From: Sinonovacula constricta
Lineage: Eukaryota; Mollusca; Bivalvia; Cardiida; Solecurtidae
Direction of reading: 5' to 3'
Length of the DNA: 64,000 nt
Assembly (NCBI GenBank): GCA_007844125.1
Contig: CM017569.1
Coordinates: 10,549,686 to 10,613,685 of the forward strand
The notes below the pieces were generated by a model that saw nothing but the letters and a program-made list of their open reading frames with translations, made no database searches and was not told where the DNA came from. Below, one piece after another: positions 24,601-36,709 of this stretch. Positions within the stretch are counted from its first letter, which is position 1. Each line of letters starts with the position of its first letter. The translations under genes and the position numbers were made by a program.

Positions 24601-27600
24601 CTGTTTGACAGATAAACTTCATACTTAAAAGGATGCAATGAAATGCATGATGCCATAACTGTAGCTCTTACTTGACTAATTAGATATAATCCTCCTTTTT
24701 CACTTTGATTGTCCAAATCATACCCGGTACATTTGTTCCTATATGAGGGATTCCCATCACGCTTGTAAATATAGAAAGCATGTGATGAGATGGAGTGCAG
24801 ATCACAAGAACTATTACTCTTGTCTGTTCATTGTTTTTATTACCTTCCTTTGTCAGTTTTACATGTCCTGACCTACTGTAGGGAAGAATTGCTTATGTTG
24901 AAAAGTGAGATGGAGTGCTTTCTAAAGTACCATACTTTATCACTAATAAGACTATTTGCTTATAAGATAGGCCCCCTGCTTCATCACTCTGGCATGACAG
25001 TACACAATATATACATTGGGGAACAGTGCACTGTCCTTGTGTACATGCCGTCAATCAATAATTTTGTGGGAAAATGTAATCGACAGCTGCTTATAAAAAC
25101 ACATCATATTGTTTAAATAACGCCATTCTTAAAAAGGAAACGAATCTGGCTAAAATTATGTTTTTACCAAACAGATCAAACATAAGAACCCTCATAATTT
25201 ATTGAATTTCTGTTGTTATCATTTGTTGTATAAGATTAATTTTAGAAATGAAATATATAGTATTTAAAACTTGTATAGAGTTTCATTTGATGGATTTAAA
25301 TTAGCGTGCTAGAATGAATGTTGTTTTTGTTTTCAGTACCAGGAGATTGTAGAGAGCCTAGAGAACAGCAGCCGTACCTCGGTCTCTGGCAGCAACACCA
25401 AGTCTCTCGCTAAGGCTCAGGTATATTTGCTGCCCCTTTATTGTAAAATTGTCATGCTACATCTGTTAATAACAAATCCAAGTTATTTATTCTTGTTATT
25501 GGTATATCTGTAAAAGAATTATTTAAAACATGAAGTACAAATTAAGTACAAATTAACAGGCACCCTGTTTTGTAAGTTAAAGATATTTTACTGTGATTCA
25601 TAAACTGTCAAATATGGTACCTGCTTTCCAAAATCAATTCATGATGTAGGACTGGTAGACATCTGATACATTCCACATTTTTTTGTTTTCCACTATTTAC
25701 AGGTGGACTTGTCAGACCACTTTGTTCATATGGCAGCAAAAACCGCTACTGTTAAGAAAATTCTTCAAGAAGCTCGGACATCTACCCAAAAACGTCTCCT
25801 TGGCAACTACCTCAAGGTTTGTCATTTATACTGTACAAAATAATATTTGTCCTGCAGTATTTGTTAACACCCTTTCTCCATTTAGAAAGGGACTTATAGT
25901 TCATATTGCATTCTGTGTCCTCACTTCTAGATTGGTAATTTGACATGTATACATGTACAGTAGTAATATTAGGACATTTCCATTTTTCAACTTTTGAGAA
26001 TAATTCAGAGCTCTTTTTACACATATGGATAATAGTTTGTGAAAGCATATAGTTAATGAGCATTATTACATGAACTATAAATAGACGCAACACGATTGGT
26101 CACCCCCCCAAAATAGTCGAGTCAATAAATATAGATATTGACTCGCTTTTGCAGATATTAACCGGTCTGTTAATAGAATGCGAAATTTCCATCAATATTA
26201 TGCACGCGCATCTACAAAACTTCTATAGAATTGTACACATTGTCGGATACTCGTCCCAGACGAACAATATTCACAAAGTAAACAATGAAAACTATTTTCT
26301 TGCATTTAAGTTTAGATAATAATTAAAGAAATAAAAACTATTTATTATTAACTATTTATAGTTCATGTAATAAAACAGTTATTTACTTATTAGCTGGGAA
26401 ATATGCTGTTGATGTTGACCGCAAAAATATTTTGGTCAATATCACAGCATATTTCCCAGCTAATAAGTAAATAATTGTATAATATTGCATAAGCATCTTT
26501 TCCTGAATATAAACAAAATAGCAATATGAGAAGAATATAAGCACAATATGATCTTTTTGTGTCAATTTGCCATTAAACACATACATCAATTCTGTTTAAT
26601 AATAATAATTCTCAGCTGAATCTTACTGTGACTAGACATGCAGCTATGTTTAGGAATATTTGAAGGTTTAATTAATTTTAACTGGTCAAGTTTTCTTCTT
26701 ATGACTGAATGCGAAGTTGACTATTTTTCTTTTTTAGGCAAAGAGTGATTTTTATTGTGATAATGTGTTCACATTCCGTAAACTGAAGAGAAAGCTTAGT
26801 GAATCGGCACCACCTGAGATATTGGAACGCATACAGAAAATTGTTGATGAAAATGTGAGCATACAGCCTAGTTTGGCATATCCTTTGTTAACTAAACTTC
26901 CACTATGGTTCAAAGAATTATTTTTTTTTAATTCATTTTTTCCAAATTCTGTTTTGGGTACTGCTTTTCTTGTTTAAAATTTGTATGTACCGGTACTAAA
27001 TTTTGTGACAAAACTGACCCAGTCATTGTGTTGAAAATAGTGCAAATGCTGGGAGATGAAATAGTTCATGTTTAGTTCATTTCATAAGTTATTTTACCAA
27101 ATTGCTCACAGTATATAAGCATATCTTCATAGCACCAGTCCCCTTTCAGTTAAAACACATGGATTGTATTTGGGTCATAAAAACATAATGCTGTTGAGCT
27201 GAATGAATGTATTTAATTTTATTAAACATGTACATATATTATGTCATTTTTTTACAAGTCATTTTAAATGAAGATTCACAACTTATGTACTAAGCTCAAA
27301 GGAAAGTTGATATATATTTTATCAAACCAGTTCACTCTCAGAAGTCAATGTATCATGTAGTAAGGACATTTTACATCATCATTTACATTGTACCGTTCAT
27401 GGATTGTGTGATTACACAAAACATGGCACTATTTTAACTAATTTTAAAACAACCCCCTACTTTTGGTTTAAAAAGAAGTATCTAGGTACCACTCTTTAAT
27501 ACAATGAGGTATGCAAAAAGTATACTGTTGTTTTGAAGATTTGCATGAAAGGACCTTTTTCCTGAATCATGTTTTAGAAAGAATGTAAAAAATAAACACA

Positions 27601-30600
27601 AAAACATACAAAGCTACATTTCAATCGTGTCCTGTAGTTTTATTAACATAAAAAAATGTACTATGTTTTCTTTATGGTGACAAATATGTCTGATATTTAC
27701 AATAAAATGGAACAGACACCACCATACATTACTGATGTGCCTATACATCATGCTCTTGTACAACTAATGAAGAGATGCTGATTAATTATTGGTGTATACG
27801 AGGGCCATTCAATATATAATGCAACTGTCACCAGCGTTTCCCCGTGCGACATGTGATTTTCATGCCTTGTATACACACGTAAAGCTGACTGTCCACCCTT
27901 TACATTGATACCAAATACACGTAGATTAATTTTGAAACGGTTTACCTGTAAGTAAATTAATACACCATACTCGTATACACTGTGTTAAAAATGGTTGGAA
28001 AACGGTCGCCTGAGAGTGTGAAAATTAGGGCCTATATTCAAGTGCGGTGTAAAAATGGCTTATGTGCAAAGGATATTTATCATGAACTGTGTGACACTTA
28101 TGGGAAATCTGAAGTGTTGTTTGCAACAATTACAAAGTGGATGAAGAAATTTAAAAGTGAAAAAACAACAATTGAAGATGAACGTAGACCAGGAAGGCCA
28201 CGGTCAGTTGTTACAGACAAAAACATTGAAAAGGTTCGTGAAATTATAAAACAAGATGCAAGATATACAGTGCATGACATAGTTAAGATGACAGGGATCT
28301 CATCAGGGTCAGTTCATTTTATTCTGAGAAAGTGTTTGAAAGTACGGCGTATAACAACTCGTTGGATTCCTCATCTCCTGACAGACAAGGACAAACAACA
28401 GCGTGTTTCAGTTGCCAAGAAACTGCTTAAAATGTATCCTAGCTACAATTCACGAACATTTGCTGACTTTTGTACAGGTGATGAGACATGGGTACACTTT
28501 TTTGAACCCCGAAGTAAAATTAATAACAAGATTTAGGCCGGGAAACAAGCCCAAAGACCTTGTATTGCCAGAAGGCTACAAAGTGTGAAAAAGATTACGG
28601 TATGTATGCCATATTTTATAGTCCGCAGGGTGTTGTGGCCTCTGTACCTATAAATCAAGGAAAAACTGTCACTGGACGGTATTACAAGTCAAAAATATTG
28701 TCTGAAGTTGAGAAATACTACATGAAACGACGTCCAGCATCTGGGATACATCATATTTGCCTGCTACATGACAATGCTCCACCACACAGAGCTCAAGTTG
28801 TGACCAAGTTTTTAGATGAGCGGAAGGTCAAAGTCATTCCGCATCCACCCTATTCGCCAGATTTGTCACCCTGTGACTTTTTCCTATTTCCGAAACTTAA
28901 AAAGTTCCTATCAGGTCGGCGCTATAGGTCAAGACAGGCTGTTGGATCTGCAGCGTACCAGTTCCTTAAGAGTGTACCTAAAAAGGACTATGAAAATTCT
29001 TTTAAAAGTTGGATTAAACGTCTGAAAATTTGTATACAGGTTAAGGGTGAATACTTTGAGGGACAACATTAAAATTATGAAAATTCCTTGTTTTGTTGTT
29101 AAGAAAACCCAACAGTTGCATTATATATTGAATGGCCCTCGTAATAATAAAATGTTTCCTGAGGACTGTACAATTGTTCATGAAAGGTTTTATCTTGACA
29201 AGCATGAACTTTACAAGGCTCAGTACAGATCCATATTAGCCAGCTTTCCACTTTCTACCTGTTTTGCTGATTACCGTTAAATTCTGACATGTGAGTCTAA
29301 TAACCTCTGCATGTTGTTATAAAAAAAAAAACTGATTTATTTATAAAATACAAATGTTTATAAAGGGAACTACATGTATTGCAACTAAATGTAAATCTTT
29401 CTCCAATTTTCAGCCCTTTGTCTTCAGCATTCAGTTATAGTTTTATTTATAAAATTTATTATTACTTTATTATTGAATGCTAAAGGGTACAGGAATATAA
29501 CATGTGAGCGATGCCTGTATGAATTTCTATTGATGGAGGTCTGAACAATCAAGAAAGAGTGATATTTAACTTAGATTAGAATGGCATGTAGGATATTGAG
29601 TGGTAAATGATAATAGATATTCTATGTGTTACTCAGGCGATTGTGAGTGCCCAGGTGTACATACGGCAGCTCATCTATGAGAACATCCACCTGTGTTCAC
29701 GGTACAAGCTTCTTGAGCACATTCCCCCACTGCTGACTGCTCTTGACAAGGTACTGGACTGGAATAGTAGCATCATTTTGCTAAGTCATTTTATGTAATT
29801 CGCATTACACAAGATAAAACAAAATGTCATAGTGACTTGAGCTTTAAATTGACAAAAGGTTAATCTCAGAACTGTTGTTGTAACTCAAGACTTTGTCACA
29901 AGCTTTTGATAATACTGTTTTGTAATTGACTTTAAGTCTAAACTTATAAATGCTTTTCACACATACTGCTATCAGCATAATTGTTATTGTAATTCTTCAA
30001 TAATAAGTTTTTTTTATCAATTATACTTACCGTATTATTATTTTCTTTATATGATAAAAGTTAATAATATTTTAAGCATATACTGTATTTAAAAGTAGAA
30101 GTAGTAGTGGTAATAGTAACAGTAATAGTAGAGAACTAGTACCAGTAGTAGTAGAAGTAGTAGTAGAAGTAGTAGTAATTGTTATAGTAGTAGTAGTAGT
30201 AGTAGTAATAGTAGTAGTAGTGGTAGAAGTAGTAGAAGTTATAGTAATAGTAGTAGTAGTATTAATAACATGCTGGCACAGGCTTTGTAATAAAATGATT
30301 ATTTATTCCTTTTCATTTAGGCTTCCTAACCTTTTAAATTATCGATATTAATATTGTCCATTTTGTTACCCAGGCAATAGAAACAGAAGCCCGCAACTGT
30401 CTCCTGAGCAATGGAGAGGATTGGGATGGGCATGAGCAGAATGTCCGAGAGATTGTGAGGAGCCAAATGGAGGTACTGATGGGATATCTTTGTAGAGGAA
30501 GGTTAATGAATGAAAATCAAAAAGACAACACCAAAATTTAGTGTAATTTAGTGAAATACTGCGACAGTAGTTGAAGTACTGTGATCATATAATTACACAT

Positions 30601-31333
30601 CTTATATTTACAAGAATTATAGTTACCTGTTTACAACTTCATGCAGATAGCAAGCTGTATTGGTAATGACTTGGCAGAAAATAGTTAAGATTTAGTTCAA
30701 ACAGCGTCCACTATTTGCCAAACCTGATTAATTAATACTTGGCATGCTAAGAGTTAATCGGGTCGATTTTTTAGTTTTACCTCAGGCTATTGACATAAGC
30801 AACTGGCCAGATTATAAAACCTATTGTTTGTTTTCTGTTTGCAGTCTGGGAAAAAATCTGCTAATCTTTACATTTGAATTTATTTCTTTTATCTTCAACT
30901 CTTAATGAGTTCAATTTCTTTTATGCTATACTTCCACACAAAAACATCTTCCAGGAGACCTGTCATAATGATGATGGCTCCACCTAAAGGATTTTTTGGA
31001 AATAAGATGTCTTATAAATGGTTGTTCTGTCAATAAGATTGACTTGCACATTTAAACAAAAGAAAAAACTATTTTGGGTCAAGAGTCAGATTGCATCTTT
31101 TTTTCCAGCACCATCGACTGATCAAACCCTCTAGACGTCTTACTGCTGAACTTGGCTTGAGCCATGTCGCTGACCTTGTGACCAAGCGAACACTAGAGAT
31201 CTTGGACCAAGTCATAGCTCAACTACAAGTTAAATCTCTGGATCGAAGTTTCATTCAAACAAAATTTGAACTTGAAGAAGCAAAAGCTCAAGTAACATTG
31301 TTGTCACCAGCTGACATCTTGCCAAAGCAGTGA
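18608..31333 (+). CDS. Two-FYVE-finger protein, 585 residues, complete
   Basis: Twelve coding exons: 18608-18719, 18997-19193, 20390-20541, 22020-22158, 22664-22861, 23804-24010, 25337-25420, 25703-25816, 26738-26854, 29637-29750, 30374-30472, 31109-31333. All junctions are GT/AG and phases match; the sum is 1758 nt including the stop. Finger 1 (about residues 44-108) has ligands CQTQGC, HCRKC, FCRDC and VCQIC, with RAYHCRKCG close to the basic phosphoinositide-binding FYVE motif but without a clear WxxD. Finger 2 (about 208-284) keeps eight cysteines (CQVC, CKLC, VLCKSC, HVCQTC) but has LNCKLC in place of the basic motif, so it probably does not bind PI3P. The remainder is helical and charged, with coiled-coil tendency around 290-400. 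Family knowledge suggests an endosomal PI3P-directed adaptor; Vac1/Pep7 also carries two such fingers, but I do not claim orthology. A mariner sits in the ninth intron. Confidence 0.85.
19863..20175 (+). mobile_element. tRNA-derived SINE with 16 bp target duplications
   Basis: The flanking direct repeats taaccttaggatcact (19863-19878 and 20160-20175) are identical. The 5' part resembles a tRNA, with an A-box-like 'gagttgtagagcg' and a B box 'ggttcaaaacc'. The body contains 'cggtgtcagtataatgg', matching 'tggtgtcaggataatgtg' in the SINE near 52.1 kb, so both share a core segment. It lies in the second intron of the FYVE gene. It is not a functional tRNA gene: the stem pairing is poor and the tail is not tRNA-like. 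Confidence 0.85.
20808..21620 (+). repeat. ~170 bp degenerate tandem repeat ('gctcacctgagca' family)
   Basis: Opens with 'agctcacctgagcacaacat', then four or five diverged units, each with 'gaggccacatttatggcc', 'caatcttcac', 'aacttggtcagaatgtttg', 'tctgcatgaa' and 'taggtcactaggtcaaatct'. Other arrays of the family are at 46010, 54045 and 57518, all on the plus strand. It lies in an intron of the FYVE gene. Confidence 0.8.
24780..25115 (+). repeat. Dispersed repeat related to the 50.3-51.5 kb element
   Basis: Shares 'aatgtaatcgacagctgctt' followed by 'ataaaaacacat' and neighbouring wording with 50750-50785, which lies inside the inverted-repeat element at 50303-51464. The 108-codon ORF across it is not supported by splicing or homology. 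Confidence 0.45.
26064..26372. mobile_element. Non-autonomous inverted-repeat element with TA flanks
   Basis: The 19 bp ends ttacatgaactataaatag (26066-26084) and its exact complement (26352-26370) are flanked by TA on each side, as in Tc1/mariner-type insertions. Inside is a small perfect hairpin, 'cgagtcaata' at about 26119 and its complement at about 26136. No ORF. Intronic in the FYVE gene. Confidence 0.65.
26379..26474. repeat. 96 bp near-perfect palindrome
   Basis: The arms 'ttatttacttattagctggg' and its complement continue almost perfectly for about 42 bases around a short loop 'gcaaaaatatttt'. It abuts the preceding inverted-repeat element directly. It may be a minimal MITE or the collapsed ends of a larger element. 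Confidence 0.7.
27797..29143 (+). mobile_element. Mariner transposon with perfect ends and broken transposase
   Basis: The 30 bp terminal inverted repeats, beginning cgagggccattcaatatata (27799-27828) and complemented at 29112-29141, are identical, and TA dinucleotides flank both ends. The element is 1343 bp and lies in the ninth intron of the FYVE gene on the coding strand. Perfect ends mean a recent insertion or mobilisation in trans. Confidence 0.95.
27991..29072 (+). pseudogene. DD34D mariner transposase, disrupted
   Basis: Starts MVGKRSPESVKIRAYI. The N-terminal helix-turn-helix regions include GRPRSVVTD; then comes RWIPHLLT (the WVPHEL-type linker), the first catalytic Asp in TGDETWVHFFEP, the second in LLHDNAPPHRA and the third in YSPDLSPCDFFLF, with exactly 34 residues between the second and third. 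Two lesions: an in-frame TAG at 28534-28536 where the family usually has Trp, and a one-base frame change near 28600. The rest is open to the stop at 29072. It cannot make active transposase. Confidence 0.93.
30089..30265 (+). repeat. AGT/GTA trinucleotide-rich microsatellite
   Basis: An imperfect run of agtagtagt and related triplets (agtagaagt, agtaatagt) in the tenth intron of the FYVE gene. Long enough to be length-variable. Confidence 0.85.
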
Positions 31334-31512
31334 ACGTTATAGAGAACACAAATTGTAACGTTTCATATATATTCCAGAGACTTCGTACATTTACATTTTA
31401 AGATTTTTCAATATTATTATTAAGATTTAAACCTAGTTTTACAAAACTAATGTTGAATATGAATGTTATTAAAGTACAGTTGTAATGTTGAAGCATTCTT
31501 TTATTCAGTTGT

Positions 31513-31518
31513 AATAAA
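31513..31518 (+). terminator. Polyadenylation signal of the FYVE gene
   Basis: Canonical AATAAA about 180 bases after the TGA at 31331-31333, in an AT-rich 3'UTR. A weaker ATTAAA-like hexamer occurs nearer the stop, at about 31470. Confidence 0.5.
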
Positions 31519-31519
31519 G

Positions 31520-33090
31520 ACAAAAAACTTGAACAGTTATCATTCAACTAAAACAACTGCTTGTACATGTCACCACAGTGAGTTTCATTTCATTTACATG
31601 GTAAATATTTATTGATGTAATAACAATTTAAGCTTTATTTTACAAAAAAAAATATTTGTTGTATATGTAATGGACCCAAGTTTATCACAAAGAATTTTGT
31701 CTGTTTGTTTGACAGTTTTATCACCAAAACTACCAGTAGGTCTTTGGGGATGTAGCATACAAGATCATAATCTTTGTTTGATGTATCCAAAGTATTGGGA
31801 TAAAATATGATTATGAATATCCTATAAAACTTTCAATTTGTTAACATTGTGTATTTGAAATGTAGGAAAATAATAGGTCGAATGAGCGATTAAGATTTAA
31901 ACAAAACCAGTAAAAGGTCAATTTCAACACCAGCTATATACTATTACTTACCAGGGTCGGTCAGATACTCAGTACACAAACGTATCTGTAAAATTGCTCA
32001 ACCATAACAGAGATTGGTCAGAAAACCATTTCATTTGTTTGATAATTACAAAGTTAAGTCTCATAGCATTGAATCAACAACTCTCACTACAGCACAGAGA
32101 ATTAAAAAATGTTTAATTAAAATTATTGGTTTTTGTAATTTTGCCACTCTATTTAAGCATGGTTTTAATATATATATCTTATAATTTGTATGTTTAGGAT
32201 CAAGTTGAAATTTTACTTTAATATTACATATTGAACATCTGTGGCAAAAAAACTCATTCCAATATTGCATATACTTTCATCATAATTATAACAAAAAATA
32301 TTTTATTTACATATGCATATATATTTTATCTACCTGCTTAACCCCATTTTATCAATCAGTGATAATGCATTACCTGTTGCATTAATCAGCATTTTTTATT
32401 AACAATGAAATTATGTTATTAGTACTTATACTTAAAAGAAATGAATATGTATATTTGTGAAGCTTTTTCAAGTGCTTAGCGCTCTTGTTGAATTGCAGAT
32501 CCCAGTTTGTTTCTTAAGACTTTTTTTCTTTTCTTTTTTTTTGAAAATATATTTCTAAAATGCTATATTTACTTTTGTAAGAGATGAAGCTTAAGAAATT
32601 AAAATTAAATAGAAGCAGTCTTCTTTTTTTAAATAACCAAACATAAACTGTTTGATCTGGATCAACTTATATGCCAAAACTGAAATACAATAGTTCATAC
32701 TTAGCAGGCTTAAAACTAGTATACATTTACATACTTTTCTGATTTGCTAAATGGAGAGACAGGTAAAACCTGCATTGTGCATTTTAGCATATGTGAACAT
32801 AATTCTCTCCAATAAATTTTCCAATGCAAACAAATTCTGCCTTGTATTTTTAAGGACAAATAAAATCTTTCCTGTAAGAACCTGCTGAATGGGGAGAAGT
32901 CCAGAAAGCTGGAAAGCAGTAAGAAGAGGTAGGAGACTACCTACATAAAACAAATTAAAACCCTTTCCAAAACCAGCCTCTTGCAGAGTACCACAGAATC
33001 CTCCCAGAAAATGAACATTTATTGGTCACTCATCCTGCAGGACGAGTAACTACTCAATTTTTTGACCCCTGATAATACTAACAAGTACAA
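31520..33090. other. Intergenic stretch downstream of the FYVE gene
   Basis: AT-rich. The small ORFs on both strands have no domain, conserved motif or consistent splicing. Nothing supported. Confidence 0.5.
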
Positions 33091-33379
33091 TACTAATAAA
33101 TGATGCATTCATCAGTTCATCACATGAGAAGGCTTTTTGCAGAATATGATTTACCGGTAATCTTAAAATTAGCAAAGTATATAAGCAAAGTTAATAAAAC
33201 CAGAGTTATTGTAATACATGTACACAAGCAATATTTGGACAATCAGTTTCTTAATCATATTTTTTGTACTACACATGCCATATATGGAAAACAGGTACAT
33301 CTCTGGTGGCCATTGTTTTTTGAAAATTTGTTGAATCATCTTAAAAAAAGGGCCACTCAATGAATATGCAACTGCATAT

Positions 33380-33870
33380 CTAATATCATAGCTCTAGCAT
33401 TTGCAGTTTCTGATGGGAAGATTTTCAAAGTTTTCTTATATAGCCATATATGGAAAATGGTGACACGACTAGCGGCCAAGTTTTTTTTTACAAATCACTT
33501 AAGGAATATGTACACCAAATATCAAGGCTCTAGCTCTTGTAGTTTATGACAAGAAGTTTTAAAGCCTATATGGACATACAAAGAAAAAGACCATGCTCTT
33601 TGTGGCCATGCTTTGTTTTAGGATGAAAATTGTTTTAAACAATCTTGATTGATACATGGCCAATCAAGGAGCAAGTATACTGAATATCAAGGCTCTATCT
33701 TTTGTAGTTTCTGACAAAAAGATGTTCTTTGTTTTTCTATACTGCCATATGGAAAATGGCCACATCCGTGGCAGCCATATTTTTTGATGAATCAAAATTC
33801 TTTGAATAACTTTTTAGCAGTTTACAAGAAATGCCATCAGCCTCTAAGATATTAAATGTCTATGCACTAT
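33380..33870 (+). repeat. ~180 bp degenerate tandem repeat ('aaggctctag' family), about three units
   Basis: Repeating landmarks: 'atatcaaggctctag', 'tgtagtttctgacaa', 'ccatatggaaaatgg', 'gcagccatatttttt' and 'caaaattctttgaa'. Same family and orientation as 8290-8560. Confidence 0.75.
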
Positions 33871-34106
33871 GTGGCATAAAAGAATTATTCTAGAATGTTG
33901 GAGACAAGCAGAGGTCTTATTCATACCAAAGAAGACATGGCAGGAACTGTCGACTTAAGAACCACTGCATTTAAGCCTCCTTCTTTGTACCAGTAAGAAA
34001 GGCCTCTAAACTTTGTGAGAGAAAGGACTTAGAAGGAAGTCAGGCATCACTCACACCAGTATCCTTCAAGAATCAAACAGTTGCGAGCTCCTGGTTGACG
34101 TAGTGC

Positions 34107-36705
34107 AGACATGTGATCTTTCCCGATTTCCCTGGGAGACTCCCGATATTGGGGATTTTTCTCACGCTGAGCACATCAATTCTCCCGCTTTGATGGTCCC
34201 AATAGACTAATCTCACTCCGCCTAAAGACTGCCCCGTCAGGAGCTACCAGCCGATCATTTGATTACGCAATATAACCTACTGCAAGCGAGAGGCACCTGC
34301 GTGTGTATGTGTGCAGCTAATCGGAGCAGATCATACCGAGTGTTCATTGGTCTGGACGATAATTTCGTGCAGCGCCTATTGGTGTAAGAAGCCAACCATC
34401 CAATGAGTGACAGTATGACCCCACCCATTTAGTGAATGGCGGAGATCATGCCCAATCAATGTCATATGTTCTATTTTCTAACAGAATACTGCTGAAAATG
34501 GAAGCAATGCATAACGCACGTGCGGACGAAGTCATTGGAATGAGCTTTGAAATTTTAAATGATCCCCGTTAATAGGGTGCTGTGAGAACTGTTCTTTATT
34601 TACCCAAACGCAAGCTCGTGATAATTAGAATGAATGTCTTCATTTTTTTCCTAATCGAGTCAATGTACTAATTTCCAGCATTTTTATTTCGTTTGACAAA
34701 CCTCCTGACTGAAAAGCGTACAATGATGTCCGGTTACTTCGGTACTCTAAATACACTACGTAAATCAAGTAAATATGTAGAAAAATGGACATGCAAGCAT
34801 TTGAATGCAGGCAACGAACATGACAGAATATTTCATAAACGTTTACCCACTGACCTGCGTGCGAGCCTAAAAAAAAATAGTGCTAATTATATGTGTGACG
34901 TCAGTCGCTCCATTTTGTGAGCAGACTACCGCATTTGTTGAAACTGATGCGTTCGTGTGTACTCACAAAACTTACTTTAGTAATGGTTTTCTTTTTCTTG
35001 AACCCTGACTGCTGTGTAAAGTTTTACCATGCTAAGGTTAGTGTCTAAATTGGCGGCTTACCCTGGAATTAGAAACAAAAGTGAGCGAACCGAAGCGAGC
35101 GACCGTGATTTCTATTCCATGAATAAGAATATATATATGACAAAGTCCTATTAGCACTGCAACTATAATTATACCAAATTTTGAAAAGGCACAGGACAAA
35201 GGTTTCATGTGCAAGCTAATGTAAAGTAAATTATATGTGATGAGTCATTTAACAAAAAGAGTAAACCCAACACTGGAACGGTCAGTCGGCAAAAGGGACC
35301 ACCTGGAAAAATCACCATGTTAGACTCAAAACCAATAGGCTATATAAAATTAACACAGAAACAAGTTTGCATGACAGAGACGGATTATGAAACAGTAACA
35401 CTGCTGATGTATGGAGCTTGCAACATGTGTGTTTGTCCACTGCGCAACTTAAACAATCGTTGATTTTAATTTGATACTTTGTAAGGGCCTTTTGCTAACT
35501 GCATATTATTTAGGACATCATCGGCACTCACCAAACAACACATTGTGTAAGACATGTAGGCAAACTTCTAGCCCTGAGATATGTCAGGGGATGTAGAAGA
35601 CGAAATTAGGAGACAAATCTGCAAGGGTCACAGGAACCTTGTAACAGATCAAAGCTAAGAAATGGAGAACATGGCAGAGTTTCACAGCATTGTGTTAAGC
35701 TTTCTTTGACTTAAGATTTTTAAGAGGAGTAAATCGTTTCTTTATTTTACAATAGTGTTGTTTCTATTTGAAATAAAAGTTGTCTTCTTCATGCAAACAT
35801 ACATTTATTATAAAAGTAAATGGTTTTCGTGACAGTTGATACCTTCTCATTTTGTGCATGAATAGTAAATAAAATGCCAACTACAGACAATTTTAAAACG
35901 TTTTCCATTTCAAATAGTTCAAACCAGGTTACATCATTTATGTTATAAGATGATACATTGTTATAAAAAATCATTATTTAATGTAAAATAATTTGAGCAT
36001 TAGCATGTGACTTCTATATGTAAAAAAAAAGAAATCTGGACATTTATCCATTTATATCTTTGTCACAGAAAAACACTTGTTTGATATTTATTCTTGATTA
36101 TTACAATGTCTTCATGTATTCTTCAATTCATTTAACTTTAAATTGTTTGGACATTAATGGTATCACAGTGTTTACCACTAATATGTTCTAATTATCAAAA
36201 CTATATTGTCACTTACTTACAAATTAAATAAACTATTTAATGCTTGCATACTCATTTTTTCAAATTTAATATCTAAATAAATACATATTTTTTTTTTACA
36301 GATTTTATGTAAATGTGAATTTGACGGTAGAATATATTTAGATGACTATGGAAATCTTTATAGTTCAATACTAAGTGCTGTTGACACTTGACTTGTTTGC
36401 ACCATGTTTGGCTGTTGTTGTTTTTTAGACCACTAAATGGAAACCAAAGTATAGAATTTATGTCTAGAGAGTAAACTAAAATATGATCGATACATTTTAA
36501 AACATTGTAAAGAAAAAAATATCAATGAAATTACTATGATTATTAATAAAAAAGGCAAAAAATATTGTTTTACTAATAGAAATAAGCCACATACATGTAG
36601 TTGATTTAACGCGAATTCACGGATATCTCCCTTCCTGGCCCCCTAAATCTCCCTCTCTGGGAGCCTAAGTCTCCTTTATGGGGACCAAGGAAAGATCACA
36701 TGTCT
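34107..36705. other. Region bounded by 17 bp inverted repeats, possible old element
   Basis: agacatgtgatctttcc at 34107-34123 is exactly complemented at 36689-36705, and each copy is followed inward or outward by 'gggaga'-rich sequence. The left part (34130-34620) is less AT-rich, with several CCAAT/ATTGG boxes and CACGTG, and then a short ORF starting MEAMHNARADEVIG. A 75-codon plus ORF at 34693-34920 is unrecognised. A decayed transposon with its own promoter is possible. Confidence 0.3.
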
Positions 36706-36709
36706 GTTA

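Noticed and set aside
24790..25116. 108-codon plus-strand ORF in a FYVE-gene intron
   Set aside because: Coincides with a dispersed repeat also seen near 50.7 kb; no in-phase splice sites.
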